NCBI GenBank assembly: GCA_905221605.1
Contig: CAJNDS010002466.1
Location: 1-64,000 of the forward strand
Direction: 5' to 3'
Source: Symbiodinium natans
Lineage: Eukaryota; Sar; Dinophyceae; Suessiales; Symbiodiniaceae
Length of the DNA: 64,000 bases
Shown here: positions 1 to 11,143 of the stretch, piece after piece
Position numbering within the stretch: the first letter of the stretch is position 1
How the letters are laid out: every line of letters begins with the position of its first letter
Made by a program: the position numbers and the translations under genes
Notes under the pieces: model-generated
What the model saw: only the letters and a program-made list of their open reading frames with translations
Told to the model about the DNA's origin: nothing
Database searches by the model: none

Positions 1-37
1 GCCAGCTGAGCTTCTGCGTGGTGTCGTCAGACTCGAC
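1..37 (-). CDS. SOD-like protein gene, exon 6 (partial, start of domain 4)
   Basis: Follows CCGGCAG and reads VESDDTTQKLSW, identical to the start of domain 2. The intron before it (120-38) is 83 bp and contains TTTAGGG units. The exon continues beyond the window. Confidence 0.7.
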
Positions 38-2348
38 CTGCCGGAAAGGGTAAAAGGGTAACAGACGGTAGCTGGGACTAAACCCTAAACCCTAAAGCCT
101 AAACCCAAGACCCCCCAGACCTTCACCCCACCAGATGTCAAAGGCAAATCGCCGTCATAATCAGGATACTCCTCGAAGACCGTGGTCGTGGACTCCTGGA
201 CAACATAGAAACGGACAGCTTGCTCTGCGCCACATTTAACTAGTGTTGATGCCTGTGAAAGGTCAAGGTATGGGCTCGTTGCCCCGCGAGTGTGCTGATG
301 GCAGCCCCTTCTGCCCTGTTGTGACCATGTTTTTCGTCATGCGGCCCCAGAAGTCAAAAACCTAAAAATATCCTGAATCCCTACTCTCAACCGTGCTGCC
401 CCTAACCCGAACTACAGGGGTGCGGGATGGGGGGGGACGGGCGGGGCAGCGCGGCGCACACTAAGCAGCGCACACTACACAGGATTTTCGCTAAGAATCG
501 GGCGTGCTGAAGATATCCGCCTTTGGGCATGTCAAGGTTTATGTAGAATTAGTGCGTCATACCATGCAGGATCTCCCGTCCTCGATGATGCCGCACGCTA
601 TGCGGGCGCCGGTCTTGTCGTGAATCACCAGCGTTCGGCCCAAGACGTCGCTGCGAGTGAGGTGTGTGTGGACCTCCATGGAGAGGACGTTGGCCGGGTC
701 CCCGCTGGAGTCGTACTTGACCGACAGCCAGGGATCCTCGTCATGCCCGTTCCAGTGGTGGGGCCCGGCATCCTCCGCGCAACTGGTGCCTTGCAAAGTG
801 CACGAATTTGCGGCGGACCACCCCCAAACCCTACCTAACACCTCATGAGTGCCCAAACAGGAATCATGCTGCTTCATTGAGGATCGCACCCTGCCTTCGT
901 GGATGTGAATGCCGCAGCAGTTCGTCTGGCTGCACGGGCTGCTGCAACCAGGGTCGAGTCCTGTCAGGCTCCAAGACAGAACCGTGTTGTCATCCTCCGT
1001 GGACTTGACCTCGACCACTCCCTGCGGCTGGTATGGAGATGAGGAGCCAGGATACGGGCTGAAGTCAAAGACATACAAGTCATCGCCCTCCACGGGCGTC
1101 TCGACCACGGGCAGCTCGATGATGGCACAGCCAATGCGTGCACCGTCGTAGTCGTGAACCACAACAGCCCGGCCATTGATGTCCTCGGCCCCGTAGCCGG
1201 TCGTGACCATGATGTCGTTGACCGCCGATGGCATGGAGCCCTGAATCACGTAGCGCACGTTCTTCCAAGGATCCTCCGAATGGGCATCCTTGTTCCAGTA
1301 GTGGCCGCCAATGGCGTCGGCGTCTGAGCAGGTCATGCCCTCATGGATGTGAACGCCACAGCAGTTGGCGGCAGTGCAGGTAGACTCATCGCACCGAGGG
1401 TCCAGGCCATGCGTGAACAACCAGCTGAGCTTCTGCGTGGTGTCGTCCGACTCCACCTCCGAGCAGACCCGAGCAGCAACTGGCACACTTCTGACGCTAC
1501 ATGTGCAGGAAGCGAGGCATCAGATCGTTTCTTTCTATTAGTTGCTACACTTTCGGTTTTCTTTTGGGGCACTGATCGAGGGCGTGGTGTCCTCTAGACT
1601 CTTGACTCCTGACGATCTTGACGATCGAAGCGACTAACTGCCCGTGTCAACAGTCGCCCGGACCTTGACGCCGCCGGCCGTCAATGGCAGACCTCCGCCG
1701 TAGTTCGGATACTTCTCGAAGACCGTAGTTGTGGACGGCTCAATGATGCCACAAGCGATGCGTGCGCCCGTCGCATCATGGATCACCACGGTGCGGCCCA
1801 AGACGTCTTCATTGCTCAGCCCTGTCTTCACCTCCTTGGACAGGAGGTTCGCCGGGTCGGTGCTGGAGTCGTACTTGACGGACAGCCAAGGGTCCTGCGA
1901 GATGCTGGCGCTGTCCCAGAAGTGAGCGCCGGCCGGGATCTTGCAGCTCTTGCCTGCAGTACTGTGTTTTTAGAACAACAAAGCAGCACAGAGACGGCGA
2001 TGGGGCTTGTCCAGGGCCGTCTTGATTGGGGACTACGGGATTGCTTCCCCAAAGCCCTAAACCCTCAACCCTCGCTATCCGTCTCGGGCTGTCTCTCCGA
2101 GTCGCTCCATATATAACTCGGGAGTTCTGCGCGTGCGGACGCTATAACCCCCACTAAGCCCTACACCCTACACCCTAAACCGTTTGCGCATCCACACAAC
2201 AGGATTGCCACCCCCAAGGCCGGGACACCCTGTGAGCCCACGACGCATCTCTGCTAAGATAATGCGTTGTGGCTCAAGATCACAGAGGACAATAAGAAGA
2301 CAAAGAGGTTATGGCAATAACAAGTTAGTTGGAAAAAGGCGGGTGTGG

Positions 2349-2436
<88 letters not shown>

Positions 2437-4852
2437 TGTGTGTGTGGGGGGCGGGGGGATGGTAATTCGGATTGGACTTGGGGAACAATGCAGTATGCAA
2501 AGCAAAGCGACATGTAGAAGAACGCCCCGAATGAGCAAAGCAATTCCATTTGGTAGATTTTTTGTAGACGGCTTGAATCCCAAAATCGGAGGAGTTGGGA
2601 CTCTTTGCGGCTGGTTGGGGGTCTTTGGATATTTTTGGGGATTTCTGGCTTCAACTTCTGATTTTAGGGTTTAGGGTTTAGGGTTCAGGGTAGAGGGCTG
2701 CTATCGTGTACATGTTGTCGTATGCAGGCCCAACGCACCCGTAGCTTAGTGAGGCAACATTTACAAGCACACGCCCCATGTGTTTGGTGGCTGAAGCCAC
2801 GCCTTCCTCCCAGCTCCTCTTCCTCGCAACCCTAAGCGCTAAGTCCGGTTTAGGGTTTAGGGTTTAGGGTTTAGGGTTTAGGGTTTAGGAAAGCCTTAAC
2901 AGAACAGCAGCCGGTCTTCATCTTGGTAGACAGAATGGCAGAGCCCCCCGGGGACCTTCCCTGGCACCCTGGGGACATAGCCCAGGGTTAGGGCTCAGGG
3001 TTACCCTAAACCCTAAACCCTAAATTTGCCTTTGCGGTTGGGCCGCGGCCCGGCTGACAAATCAGTTTATGCGCTGCCCCATGGTTGGAGTGCGCCAAGT
3101 GGAAATCAAACTGCGCTCCGGAACATTAAATGCGTGTTGATTTGCAAGGCTCATGACTGAGGGCATCTCACGACTCACGAATGCTTCCTCATACGTGCCA
3201 AAAAACCACGGATTTGCCTCTCCGGCGGAGGATGGGAAAGAGGATCGCATGTTTTCTTTGGGCTTCCGAAGTTTCAGGTCCTGCAAACGCTGAGCCCGAA
3301 CCAGGATGCTCACTCCTATAAGCAGCTGGGGCCCCCCCCTGCCTTCGTGGATGTGAACGCCGCAGCAGTTCGCCTGGTTGCACTGGCTGCTGCAGGCAGG
3401 GTCGAGTCCTGTGAGGCTCCAAGAGAGGCGGGTGGTGCCGTCGGGGAGCGACTCCACTTCCACCACCCCCTGCGGCTGGAAAGGAGAGGAAGAGCCAACG
3501 TAGGGGGTGAAGCCGAAGACGTACAACTCATCTCCCACAACAGCCGGGGCAGTTGTTGTAGTGGTGGTGGTCGATGGCTCAACCGGGGGATCTGAAGGAT
3601 CCTGGTCCGCCGCATTCTCTGCCACCTCCTCGCGATCCTCGGGCGCTGCGGAGCAAACGTCGAGGATGCACGCCCGCAGAAAGGCTTCTTTTAAGATGGC
3701 ATCTGGCGATGCCCCGGTGCCCGGGTACACCACTCCCTGAAGGAAGTCCGCCTTCTCTCGGCACAGGTTTGCCGCATCCTGCACGGAGAAGTCAGTCTGC
3801 TCGGCGCATGCCTCCTCTGGCGTCGGTCCTGGTGCTGGGTTATCCGGCTTCTTGCAGACACAGATGAGGTCACGGAAGCCTTTGGCATCGCAGTTGATCT
3901 TGCTTGTGTCGATCTCACTCAAGCTGGACACGGAGGCCACACACTTCTGGCCGTTCGGCTGGTCGATGGCCATCTCACACGTGGAGCCCTTCTCCGTGCA
4001 AAACTCAGAGCATGATGTTTGCTTCTGCAGGCGCACATACGCGACACAGTTTTCACCATCCGCCTTTGCTTCCTCAAGCACCGGGTCCTGGTCACCGGCG
4101 CAGTCCACGAACTCCTTGCTGGGCCTCAACTGCAAAAAGTCGCAGCCCGGCGAGATGACTGGGTCGCCGCCACCGGCAGGAGTGCAGCCGGGCACGGAGA
4201 CGCCTGTCTGATCTTCGCAGAAGCCGCACATCTCCTTGAACATTTCCTCAGGGAAGAGCATGTCTGGCCCATCCGGCGCCACGAACTCCCCGCCGAAAGT
4301 CGGAGCTCCGCAGATTCCCTCGTTGGTGAGCGCCTCCTGGATCACCCGCAAGTTCCCGTTGTGCAGGAGGGTTGGGGCCCTTCGATAGAGCTTGGTGTTC
4401 ACGTTGAGGCGAACGCACTTGTCGTCGCTGACGATGCTGACTCCCTTCTTGAGGTCCTCCATCGTGTCTGCCGAGACGTCGGCATTGAACACCGTGTCGT
4501 TGGCAACGACAACCACGTCCCCGTTGTTCACCTTCACCGCAACCCCGATGGCCACGGCGTTGCCATTCCTGCTGTACGGGCACTGGAAGAGCTGCATCTC
4601 GAAGTCTCCGCCGCACTTGGTGGTGGAGGCGTAGCTGTAGACGCCATAGCCTTGGAAGTCGAAGACGTCGGGAGATCGCCAGCTCTTGGTGATGTGGACA
4701 TCACCCCACCAGTCGCACTTGCCGAAGCTGGGGTCGTTCCAGTCGAGGATGCCGTCGCACTGGCAAGTACCCCGGCTGGCCTCCGCGCCGGCGTGCGGAA
4801 ATGCCAAGGAGGCAAGGGAGGCCGCAAGCAACCTCCACACGGTTCGGTTCAT
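1..4852 (-). CDS. Secreted VWD/C8-like protein with tandem Cu/Zn-SOD-like domains, partial at left edge
   Basis: Six exons join in phase: 4852-3343, 1953-1664, 1456-895, 789-563, 195-121 and 37-1 (continues off the edge), about 900 codons here. The start is the ATG at 4852. It is followed by a typical signal peptide (MNRTVWRLLAASLASLAF); the reading frame is open to a TTG at 4873, but no ATG lies further upstream. Next comes a VWD-like segment (GDVHITKS, FDFQGYGVYSYAS), a C8-like cysteine cluster (LRACILDVCSA), a Thr-rich linker, then SOD-like domains. Each SOD unit has HIHEG, a GxHxW histidine, VVIHD or VVVHD, and ACGII or GCAII. Three are nearly complete and a fourth begins at the edge. Donors are GC, GT, GC, GT and GT; acceptors are AG. 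The protein is probably extracellular or cell-surface. VWD is a family-level resemblance; the SOD-like repeats are clear. Enzyme activity is not shown. Confidence 0.85.
121..195 (-). CDS. SOD-like protein gene, exon 5
   Basis: Encodes ESTTTVFEEYPDYDGDLPLT..., a close match to the spacer after domain 1 in exon 2. Acceptor GTCCAG, end AAG at a GT donor (120). Phase 0 on both sides. Confidence 0.7.
563..789 (-). CDS. SOD-like protein gene, exon 4
   Basis: Acceptor TTTGCAAG. Completes domain 3 with TSCAEDAGPHHW, DPWLSVKYDSS, LGRTLVIHD and ARIACGIIE. The chosen donor is GT at 562. The 35 residues between HIHEG and TSC in the unspliced frame are absent from the other domains, which supports the intron 894-790. 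Confidence 0.75.
895..1456 (-). CDS. SOD-like protein gene, exon 3
   Basis: Starts after CTCGGAG with VESDDTTQKLSW. Holds all of domain 2 (HIHEGMTC, GGHYWNKDAH, GRAVVVHD, GCAIIE), the inter-domain strand (YVFDFSPYPGSSSPYQPQG) and the first half of domain 3 to HIHEG. The donor is GC at 894. The frame reads through the following 105-bp intron by chance because its length is a multiple of three. Confidence 0.82.
1664..1953 (-). CDS. SOD-like protein gene, exon 2
   Basis: Acceptor TACTGCAG. Completes domain 1: SCKIPAGAHFW, QDPWLSVKYDSS, VLGRTVVIHD, ARIACGIIE, then a spacer (STTTVFEKYP). It ends AAG before a GT donor (1663). The phase matches exons 1 and 3. Confidence 0.82.
1954..3342 (-). other. 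1.39-kb intron with microsatellite and telomere-like arrays
   Basis: Lies between exons 1 and 2 of the SOD-like gene (GC...AG). Contains a TGCG microsatellite (about 2349-2438) and TTTAGGG arrays in both orientations near 2664-2690, 2849-2888 and 3003-3024. No separate gene is visible; open frames across the microsatellite are repeat artefacts. Confidence 0.7.
2349..2438. repeat. (TGCG)n microsatellite
   Basis: More than 20 uninterrupted tetranucleotide units. The repeat is open in all frames and gives artefactual ACVR/ARTH peptides. Confidence 0.97.
3343..4852 (-). CDS. SOD-like protein gene, exon 1
   Basis: Codes for the signal peptide, VWD-like region, C8-like cysteines, a PSTTTTTTTAPA linker and the first half of SOD-like domain 1 up to HIHEG. 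It ends in phase 1 (CACGAAG) at a GC donor (3342). The frame stays open to 3062, but that part is read-through into the intron and loses SOD similarity at once. Confidence 0.82.
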
Positions 4853-4989
4853 GGCCACAGGCAAGGTCAGCAACTATTGCGGCCACCTGACGAGCCAAGA
4901 ATCTCGAGAGCCGGCCCGGGCATGAAGAAAGAGCACCGGAGAAAGTGCACAGTGAGCCCTCCGCAACCGAATGCAACTGGCAGTCGCCC

Positions 4990-7480
4990 TAAACCCTAAG
5001 CCCTAAACCCAAAACCCCATGAATCCTAACCCCTGAGTCGCGAGGCCGAGAGCTTTTCTTTGCTTCACTTGCGAGTCTTTGGCAAGAGCTGGGTATGGAG
5101 CTGCAGCTGAGCGCGAACTCACAGCCCCCCTTGACCCTGAACCTCACACCTAAATTAGGGTTTAGGGTTTATAAGGTGTAGGGTTTAGGGTGTAGGGCTT
5201 GGGGTCCAGTACACCGGGGAAGGGAACCCTGTCTAAAGTCTAAGCCCTGGACGTCCTGAACCAGCCACTGGGAATCCCAGAATGGGCAGTTTGGGTCGCT
5301 TATTATAGTGATGCATGGTAGAGGGCAATATCTTTGGACTAGGGATTGGAAAGGATAGCATTGGTGATATTGACCTGCATGACTATGTTCCGCGTCCAGA
5401 CTGCGAGACCCACCACCCCTTCCCAGCCGCGCTGGGCCCATAGACCTCCGAGCCTCCTCGGAGAAGACCATGTAAGGTTTTGAGGTTTGAGGGGTTTTGG
5501 GTTGGGCTGTTCCCCGAAACTAGCCTGCTAGAGTAGAGGGGCAAGTTTAAGGTAGGGGATGTCTCTCATTGGAGAACTACCCATATAGGGTTTGCGTATG
5601 GACCAGGGTTTAGGGTTGTTTAATGTTCTATGGGTTGTATAAGATTATATAGGGGGGGGGCCTAGAACTCTGAACATCGAACCTACAAGCATCACAACAA
5701 CCCTATAATTGTAAGTAGGGGTTGGATGGGGCTGCATGGGTTAGGGTTCTAGGGTTTAGGGTTTAGGGGTTTGGGTGGTATAGGGCTTTCTAGGGATTAG
5801 GGCTACATAAACATGTGAAATGCTTTCCAAAGTTACCGCCGATGGGCCCAGCCAACGCCAGGAAGCAGACAGCTACGGGAGAGGCATTGACAGGATCCAG
5901 GATCCCCCAGCAAAGACTGCAGGAAATCGCGTCAAGGTTTCAGTTCAGGGTTCAGCGTTTCGGGTTCAGGGTTCAGGGTTTAGGGTTGTTTAGGGTTTAG
6001 GGCTTGAAGTTTAATGGACACTTCGAAGTCGGGGTGTCAGGGACTTCGAGGCGGGCAGCTAGCTGTGGTCATGTGCTCATAATGGTTTAGAGTTTAGGGT
6101 TTGGGGTTTAGGGTTTCGGGTGTCGGGTTAAGGCCACTTAGGGGTAATTAAGCCCGGGGGTGTAGTATAGAGGGGGGTAATTAGTAGGGAAACACATGAA
6201 ATGGTTTTCAGTAGGGTAGCTCGCGAGATTCGCAGGGACCCTAATTTGGAGAACTTCCCGTAATATACCTACGCATGGCTTCAAACCCTAAACCCTAGAC
6301 CCTAAACCCTAAACCCTAGACCCTAAACCCTAAACCCTAAACCCTAAACCCCAAACCCCTGCAAGAGCCATGCTGGGGGCCCCGGTGACGGTCCAGCGGA
6401 CCAGCTATGGATGACTTACTGTTGGTTTGTAGGGAATGGGGAATGAGGTACCCTACATAATCCCTCAAAGGGTAGGTATATAAAGGGTATATATAGGGTA
6501 TATATGGGAGGTACCCTATATAATCGCTCAAAGGGTATATATAGGGGGATATAGGGTATCTGATTCCCTCATTCCCTACGAAGCAACAGTAAGATGAGCT
6601 CTGCCGAGCTCCAACCGCATGCTACTCCAGCTGTTCGGACTGAGCCTTTGTGGGGCAGAGAAACTATGACTCCCCTAAACCTTATAGGATTTAGGGTTTA
6701 GGGTTTAGGGTTTTCGGGCTGAGGCTTAGGGTTTTTAACCCTCAAACTCCCTAACTCAGCACCCCCCAAACCCCAAACCCCCTAAACCCTGAACCCCGAC
6801 CCCAAACCCTAAACCCTAAACCCTAAACCCTAAACCCTAAACCCTAAACCCTAAACCCTAAACCCTAAACCCTAAACCCTAAACCCTAAACCATAACCTG
6901 GGAGGTACGGGCTTGGCCCAGCTCGCAGTGCAGAGACCCCTCAGATGCAACGCCAACGGCGAAGCAGAGCAAGAAGCAACCTTGCGAGCCACTGAGATGC
7001 TTTAGGGTTTGGAGGCTTTAGGGTTTGTAGGGTTTAAGGTTTAGGGTTTAGGGTTTAGGGTTTAGGGTTTAAGGTTTAGGGTTTGTAGAGTTTGTAGGGT
7101 TTGTAGGGTTTGTAGGGTTTGTAGGGTTTGTAGGGTTTGTAGGGTTTGTAGGGTTTATAGGGTTTGTAGGGTTGTAGGGTTTGTAGGGTTTGTAGGGTTT
7201 GTAGGGTTTGTAGGGTTTGTAGGGTTTGTAGGGTTTAAGGTTTAGGGTTTAGGGTTTGTAGGGTTTGTAGGGTTCAAGGTTTAGGGTTTGTAGGGTTTGT
7301 AGGGTTTGTAGGGTTTGTAGGGTTTGTAGGGTTTGTAGGGTTTATGGGGTTAGGGGCTTAGGGGCTTAGGGGTTTAGGGGTTTAGGGGTTTAGGGGTTTA
7401 GGGGTTTAGGGTTTAGGGTTCAGGGTTCAAGGTTTAGGCTTGGGGGTTTAGGGTTTGGGGGTCAGGGGTTTGCGATCGTA
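4990..7480. other. Gene-poor stretch, telomere-like repeats
   Basis: Upstream flank of the SOD-like gene. Mostly TTTAGGG-type arrays with short unique islands. An island near 6948-7002 (+) reads NANGEAEQEATLRATEM and could be an exon. A TATA-rich GTATATATAGGG direct repeat lies near 6470-6560. No RNA gene was recognised. Confidence 0.5.
7083..7343 (+). repeat. Array of the 9-mer variant TTTGTAGGG
   Basis: Roughly 25 units of TTTGTAGGG, interrupted by normal TTTAGGG units near 7230 and 7270. A locally expanded variant of the telomere-like unit. Confidence 0.9.
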
Positions 7481-7784
7481 AGACAGAGAGACTGGTAATC
7501 TTGTCTTGCCGTTACAAGAGACCCAGGAGTACTTGGCCTCTGAAGGAAGTTGGGTGGTGCCCTAGTATGGCCCCTTACCTTCCTTGAAGGGTTTAGGGTT
7601 TGGGGTTTGGGGTTTGGGGTTTGGGGTTTGGGGTTTGGGGTTTGGGGTCTAGGGTTTAGGGAGTTAAGTGGTCCCCTAGTATGCCTTCCTTGAAGGGTTC
7701 AGTACTTGGCGCGAGGCTCGAATCAGACGGAGAGCTCCATGAACTGAGCCTCGTTCTTCGAGATTGGGGGAAGGGTAGGGTTTA

Positions 7785-7925
7785 GAGCTTAGGGCTTAGG
7801 GCTTAGGGCTTAGGGCTTAGGGCTTAGGGCTTAGGGCTTAGGGCTTAGGGCTTAGGGTTTAGGGTTAAGGGTTAAGGGTTAAGGGTTCAGGGTTAAGGGT
7901 TAAGGGTTAAGGGTTAAGGGTTTAA
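7785..7925 (+). repeat. Arrays of GCTTAGG and GGGTTAA variants
   Basis: About ten units of GCTTAGG switch directly into about eight units of GGGTTAA near 7858. Two different variants sit side by side, each locally uniform. Confidence 0.9.
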
Positions 7926-8568
7926 CGGCACAAACGTTGAACCCTGAACTCCAGACCCGAGTCGGATTTGATTGGGGCGACCAGGTGGTTTGTTTCAACA
8001 GTCTCTTGTTAGATGCTTCAGGGTTCCAAGGCCTTCGGGGGGGTTTTCCTGGCTTCATGAGTCCTAAGGGTTTAGGGTTTAGGGTTTAGGGTTTAGGGTT
8101 TAGGGTTTAGGGTTTAGGGTAGAGTTCCAAGGCCTTCGAGGGTTTTCCTGGCTTCATGAGTTTTAAGGGCTTCAAGGGTTCTAGGGCATTCCTTGCTTTG
8201 TCGAGGCGGGGGGCCGGAGGGAAGGTGTTGGCCGCAGGGAGCTTCCCTGCTAAGTTCACAACACCCGAAGCACAACCCGATTTTGCTGGGGTGTGACGTG
8301 AGGCACCGTCCGCCGGGTTTAGGGAGATTTGCAGTCCTCGACATGCTTCACAAGCACAACCAGCCATTCAGTGGCTCGGTCCTTGCTCTCAGTTTTCCTC
8401 CTTCTCTCTCTCTGTTGCTCTTGCCCTTGCCCTTGCCCTTGCCCTTGTTCTTGCTGCTTGTCCTTCCTAAACCCTAAGGCCCGAAGCCCACGTCCTCCCG
8501 GAACCCTACGCATGCTAAACCTTGGAACTACCGAGCCGTGCAACTGCCACTTGGGTTTGAGTGTGCAG

Positions 8569-8652
8569 GGCCCCCTGCCGCCGACATCCGGTTCTGCATC
8601 GTCACCATGGGCGGCGAGGTTGCTTCCTCGGAAATTCGGCTAGGGGACTCGG
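8569..8652 (+). CDS. Putative exon (IRFCIVTMGGEVASSEIRL)
   Basis: Acceptor GTGTGCAG; the frame reads PPAADIRFCIVTMGG then EVASSEIRLGDS and ends where a GT donor overlaps the first telomere-like unit (GG|GTTTAG). The hydrophobic pattern suggests the first strands of a ubiquitin-like fold, but that is only a resemblance. A longer open frame in another register here (8329-8643) is low-complexity and less protein-like. No partner exon was identified. Confidence 0.4.
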
Positions 8653-9094
8653 GTTTAGGGTTTAGGGTTTAGGGTTTAGGGTTTAGGGTTTAGGGTTTAG
8701 GGTCAAATGCAAACTCCTCAGCCCTGTTGATGCCAAACTCGACAGGCCGTTTACTCTTCATACGCTTTAACTGTGAAAGTTCGTCCCCGGTGCATCCTGA
8801 ACCCTGGACCCTGCACCCCAATACCCTAGTTCATGGTAAACCCTCAGCCCTAACCCTAAACTAAAAAAAACCTACCAGGTCGAAGAATTACAAAGAGTAT
8901 TCCCTTATGGTCCCTCTATAATTGTACTATAAGAACCCCCCCCCCAAAAAAAAAAAAAAAACAAGGTCCTACCATCTTCTTACCACAGCCACAACCGTTG
9001 ATTGATGAAGCGCCCCCGCGAACTCTTTGTCATCGCCGCTCACGAAACCTTCCCCCAAAAGCCCAAGCCCCTTGGAAGCCCTGCTGAGCGACGT

Positions 9095-9190
9095 GGGGGT
9101 TTACGAAAATAAGGGACCCATAGACCCCCTGTCATTAATGTCATGAATAAGGACCCGCATAAAGTACCCCTATTCTCGGAAATCTCCACT
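9095..9190. mobile_element. MITE-like element, family B copy
   Basis: Starts GGGGGTTTACGAAAATAAGG and holds AATAAGGACCCGCATAAAGT. It shares its ends and spacing with copies at 23310 and 47313. The right end is degraded. Confidence 0.5.
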
Positions 9191-9449
9191 TCAGTTGTTT
9201 ACCCCAAGCCAAGAATTACTGGCGACAGGAAACTTAGTTAACGGGGGAGGGTTTTACGGTTTCAGGGGTTTAGGGTTTGAAGGTTTATTGGCTTAGAGTT
9301 TAGGCTCAAAGCGAGGCTGCGAATTATAAACTCGGACCCAGTTCTCCTTGAACCTTGAAACCCTCAACCGACCCAAAACCCTCAAGCCTGAACCCCAAAC
9401 AAACGAAACCCGCAAAACCCTCCCGAAACCCGAGCGCTGGGTAGCGTGC

Positions 9450-9497
9450 CCTGCGGGTAACCATCGGCGGCGGAGACATAGATCCCGTGCGCGAGAT
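9450..9497 (-). CDS. Putative exon (DLAHGIYVSAADGYPQ)
   Basis: Acceptor CCCCAG and a GC donor after CAGG frame a 48-bp island reading LAHGIYVSAADGYPQ. It is flanked by telomere-like repeats. Protein-like, but no family was recognised. Confidence 0.35.
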
Positions 9498-9600
9498 CTG
9501 GGGTTAGGGTCAGGGCTAAGGGTGTAAGATCAAGACTTAACGGAAGAGATTCAAACCCTAAACGTTTTGGCTTTGGGGTTTTTGATGGTTTTTTTTGCCC

Positions 9601-9759
9601 TCAAAAGGCGAGGCCTCTGGCCAAGTCAGCCAGCTACTCGGGCCGCCTGAAACCGGGAACCCTGTTGAATCGGCTGGATTCTACATCCTCATGAAGGAGG
9701 AAGTTTCTGGAAGCTCGCCTGTAGACAGTGCCGAGTCCATTAAGAAAATAGAAGGGTAG
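9601..9759 (+). CDS. Putative C-terminal exon, unknown protein
   Basis: Open for 52 codons to a TAG, including SAGFYILMKEEVSGSSPVDS and a lysine-rich end (ESIKKIEG). Composition is protein-like and free of telomere-like units. A possible acceptor (AAAAG) lies at 9607. Function unknown. Confidence 0.35.
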   Translation, partial: SKGEASGQVSQLLGPPETGNPVESAGFYILMKEEVSGSSPVDSAESIKKIEG

Positions 9760-9949
9760 GGGGATACCGGTTACATCGTGATGTAGGGGGGCCTTGCGAA
9801 TCACCGGCCCAGGCCAATCCTAAACCTTAAGCCTGAGCCTAAACCCTATAAACCCTAAACCCTACCCCTTCCCGCCCCTAGGTCAGCCCATGTGTGGTCC
9901 AGTTCCTGTGATGAACGGCTTAGGGGATTAGGGGATTTAGGTTCCAGGG

Positions 9950-10075
9950 TTTAGGGGTTCAGGGGTACGTCTACCCCCAATTCTAACTGCGCTTAGAAGC
10001 CCCCTAAGGCCTCTAAGTAGGTTGGAAGTAGACCTAGAAATGGGGGGTAGAAGTACCCATGACCCTCCAAGAAGG
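9950..10075. mobile_element. MITE-like element, family C copy
   Basis: Inverted ends GGGGTACGTCTACCCCCA and TGGGGGGTAGAAGTACCC with a core containing CCTAAGGCCTCTAAGTAGG. Matches copies at 10584, 34536, 34760 and 47716. Confidence 0.65.
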
Positions 10076-10583
10076 GTCCTTTCATGTTAGTGGTCCTTTC
10101 TGTAAGGTGCCGTGCAAGAAATAGGACCCAAAAGGGAGGATGTTTTCTGGTCCTCAAGCCTCCGGACCTTTAAACACTAAGCTTTGCGGTTAGGGTTTAC
10201 AGCCCCAAACCAAACAAAGAAGCATTGTTTTTCATCCTGCAGTCTTGCAGCCACGAACCGCAACCCAAAACCAAAAAGGAACGACCATCACCTGCCCCCC
10301 CCCCCCTCCCAAAAAAAAAAAAAACAACCAAAAAAGACCCCGGGCACCGTGGCAGTCTTCCGCACGGCAGCTACCGGGGGTGGCGATACCCTGCAAAAGC
10401 TGGGGAGGATCGAGGCAGGAGTTATCAGTTCAGGGTGTAGGTGCCTAAGGTTTAGGGTTTAGGGTTTAGGGTTTAGGGTTTAGGGTTTAGGGTTTAGGGT
10501 TTAGGGCTTAGGGTTTGGGGTTTGGGTTTAGGCTGGAGGGTCGAGGGTGTAGGTGCTTCAGGTCGCCCCAAAAACCATACTGG

Positions 10584-10706
10584 GAGGTTCAGGGTACTTA
10601 TAACCCCAAATGATATCTGTACTTTTACGCCCCCGAAGTCCCCTAAGTAGGTTATAAGCATACCTATCATGGGGTCAATAAGTACCCATGAACCTCCAAG
10701 TACTAC
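10584..10706. mobile_element. MITE-like element, family C, best preserved copy
   Basis: Terminal inverted repeats of about 25 bp: GGAGGTTCAGGGTACTTATA at the left, and the reverse complement of the right end reads GGAGGTTCATGGGTACTTAT. The core holds CCCCTAAGTAGGTTATAAG. No coding capacity, about 120 bp, consistent with a non-autonomous DNA transposon. Confidence 0.7.
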
Positions 10707-10944
10707 GATAAGGCTACGCATGGTCACAAGGTAACAGATTACTATTGGGACCCCCTCCCCCCTCCCCAATAAGCCATTGCAATGTGAGGACAATCCCAAC
10801 TTCGCAACTTCGCGAATCCCGCCCCTGCCTCTGAACCACTCCGGTGATGGGTGTCACGGCCCTATCTCCACCGGGCCTGCGCAAGGGATACCGCCGTTGA
10901 GAAAATCGTCAAGGAATCGCTTTCAAAGAGATAATTAGGCTGCT

Positions 10945-11143
10945 TGATATATACATATATATATATATATAGTGTGTGTGTGTGTGTTTATACATATACA
11001 CTTGATGTATATGTATGAATGTATATATATATACACATACATACATACATACATACATACATACATACATACATACATACATACATACATACATACATAC
11101 ATACATACATACATACATACATACATACATACATACATACATA
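10945..11143. repeat. AT/GT and (ATAC)n microsatellites
   Basis: TATATA and GTGTGT tracts are followed by about 27 ATAC units (11036-11143). Open frames across it are artefacts. Confidence 0.97.

Noticed and set aside
2262-2276. Spliced-leader relic (TGTGGCTCAAG)
   Set aside because: Only about nine bases match; too short to support, and it lies within an intron.
2184-2674. Several open frames of about 100 residues with ACVR or ARTH repeats
   Set aside because: They translate a TGCG microsatellite inside an intron; every frame of such a repeat is open.
3062-3342. C-terminal 93 residues of the open frame after HIHEG
   Set aside because: This is intron read-through: similarity to SOD units stops at the GC donor and resumes at 1953.
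4853-4873. TTG at 4873 as start of the SOD-like protein
   Set aside because: The ATG at 4852 gives a clean signal peptide; TTG starts are not expected in this nuclear gene.
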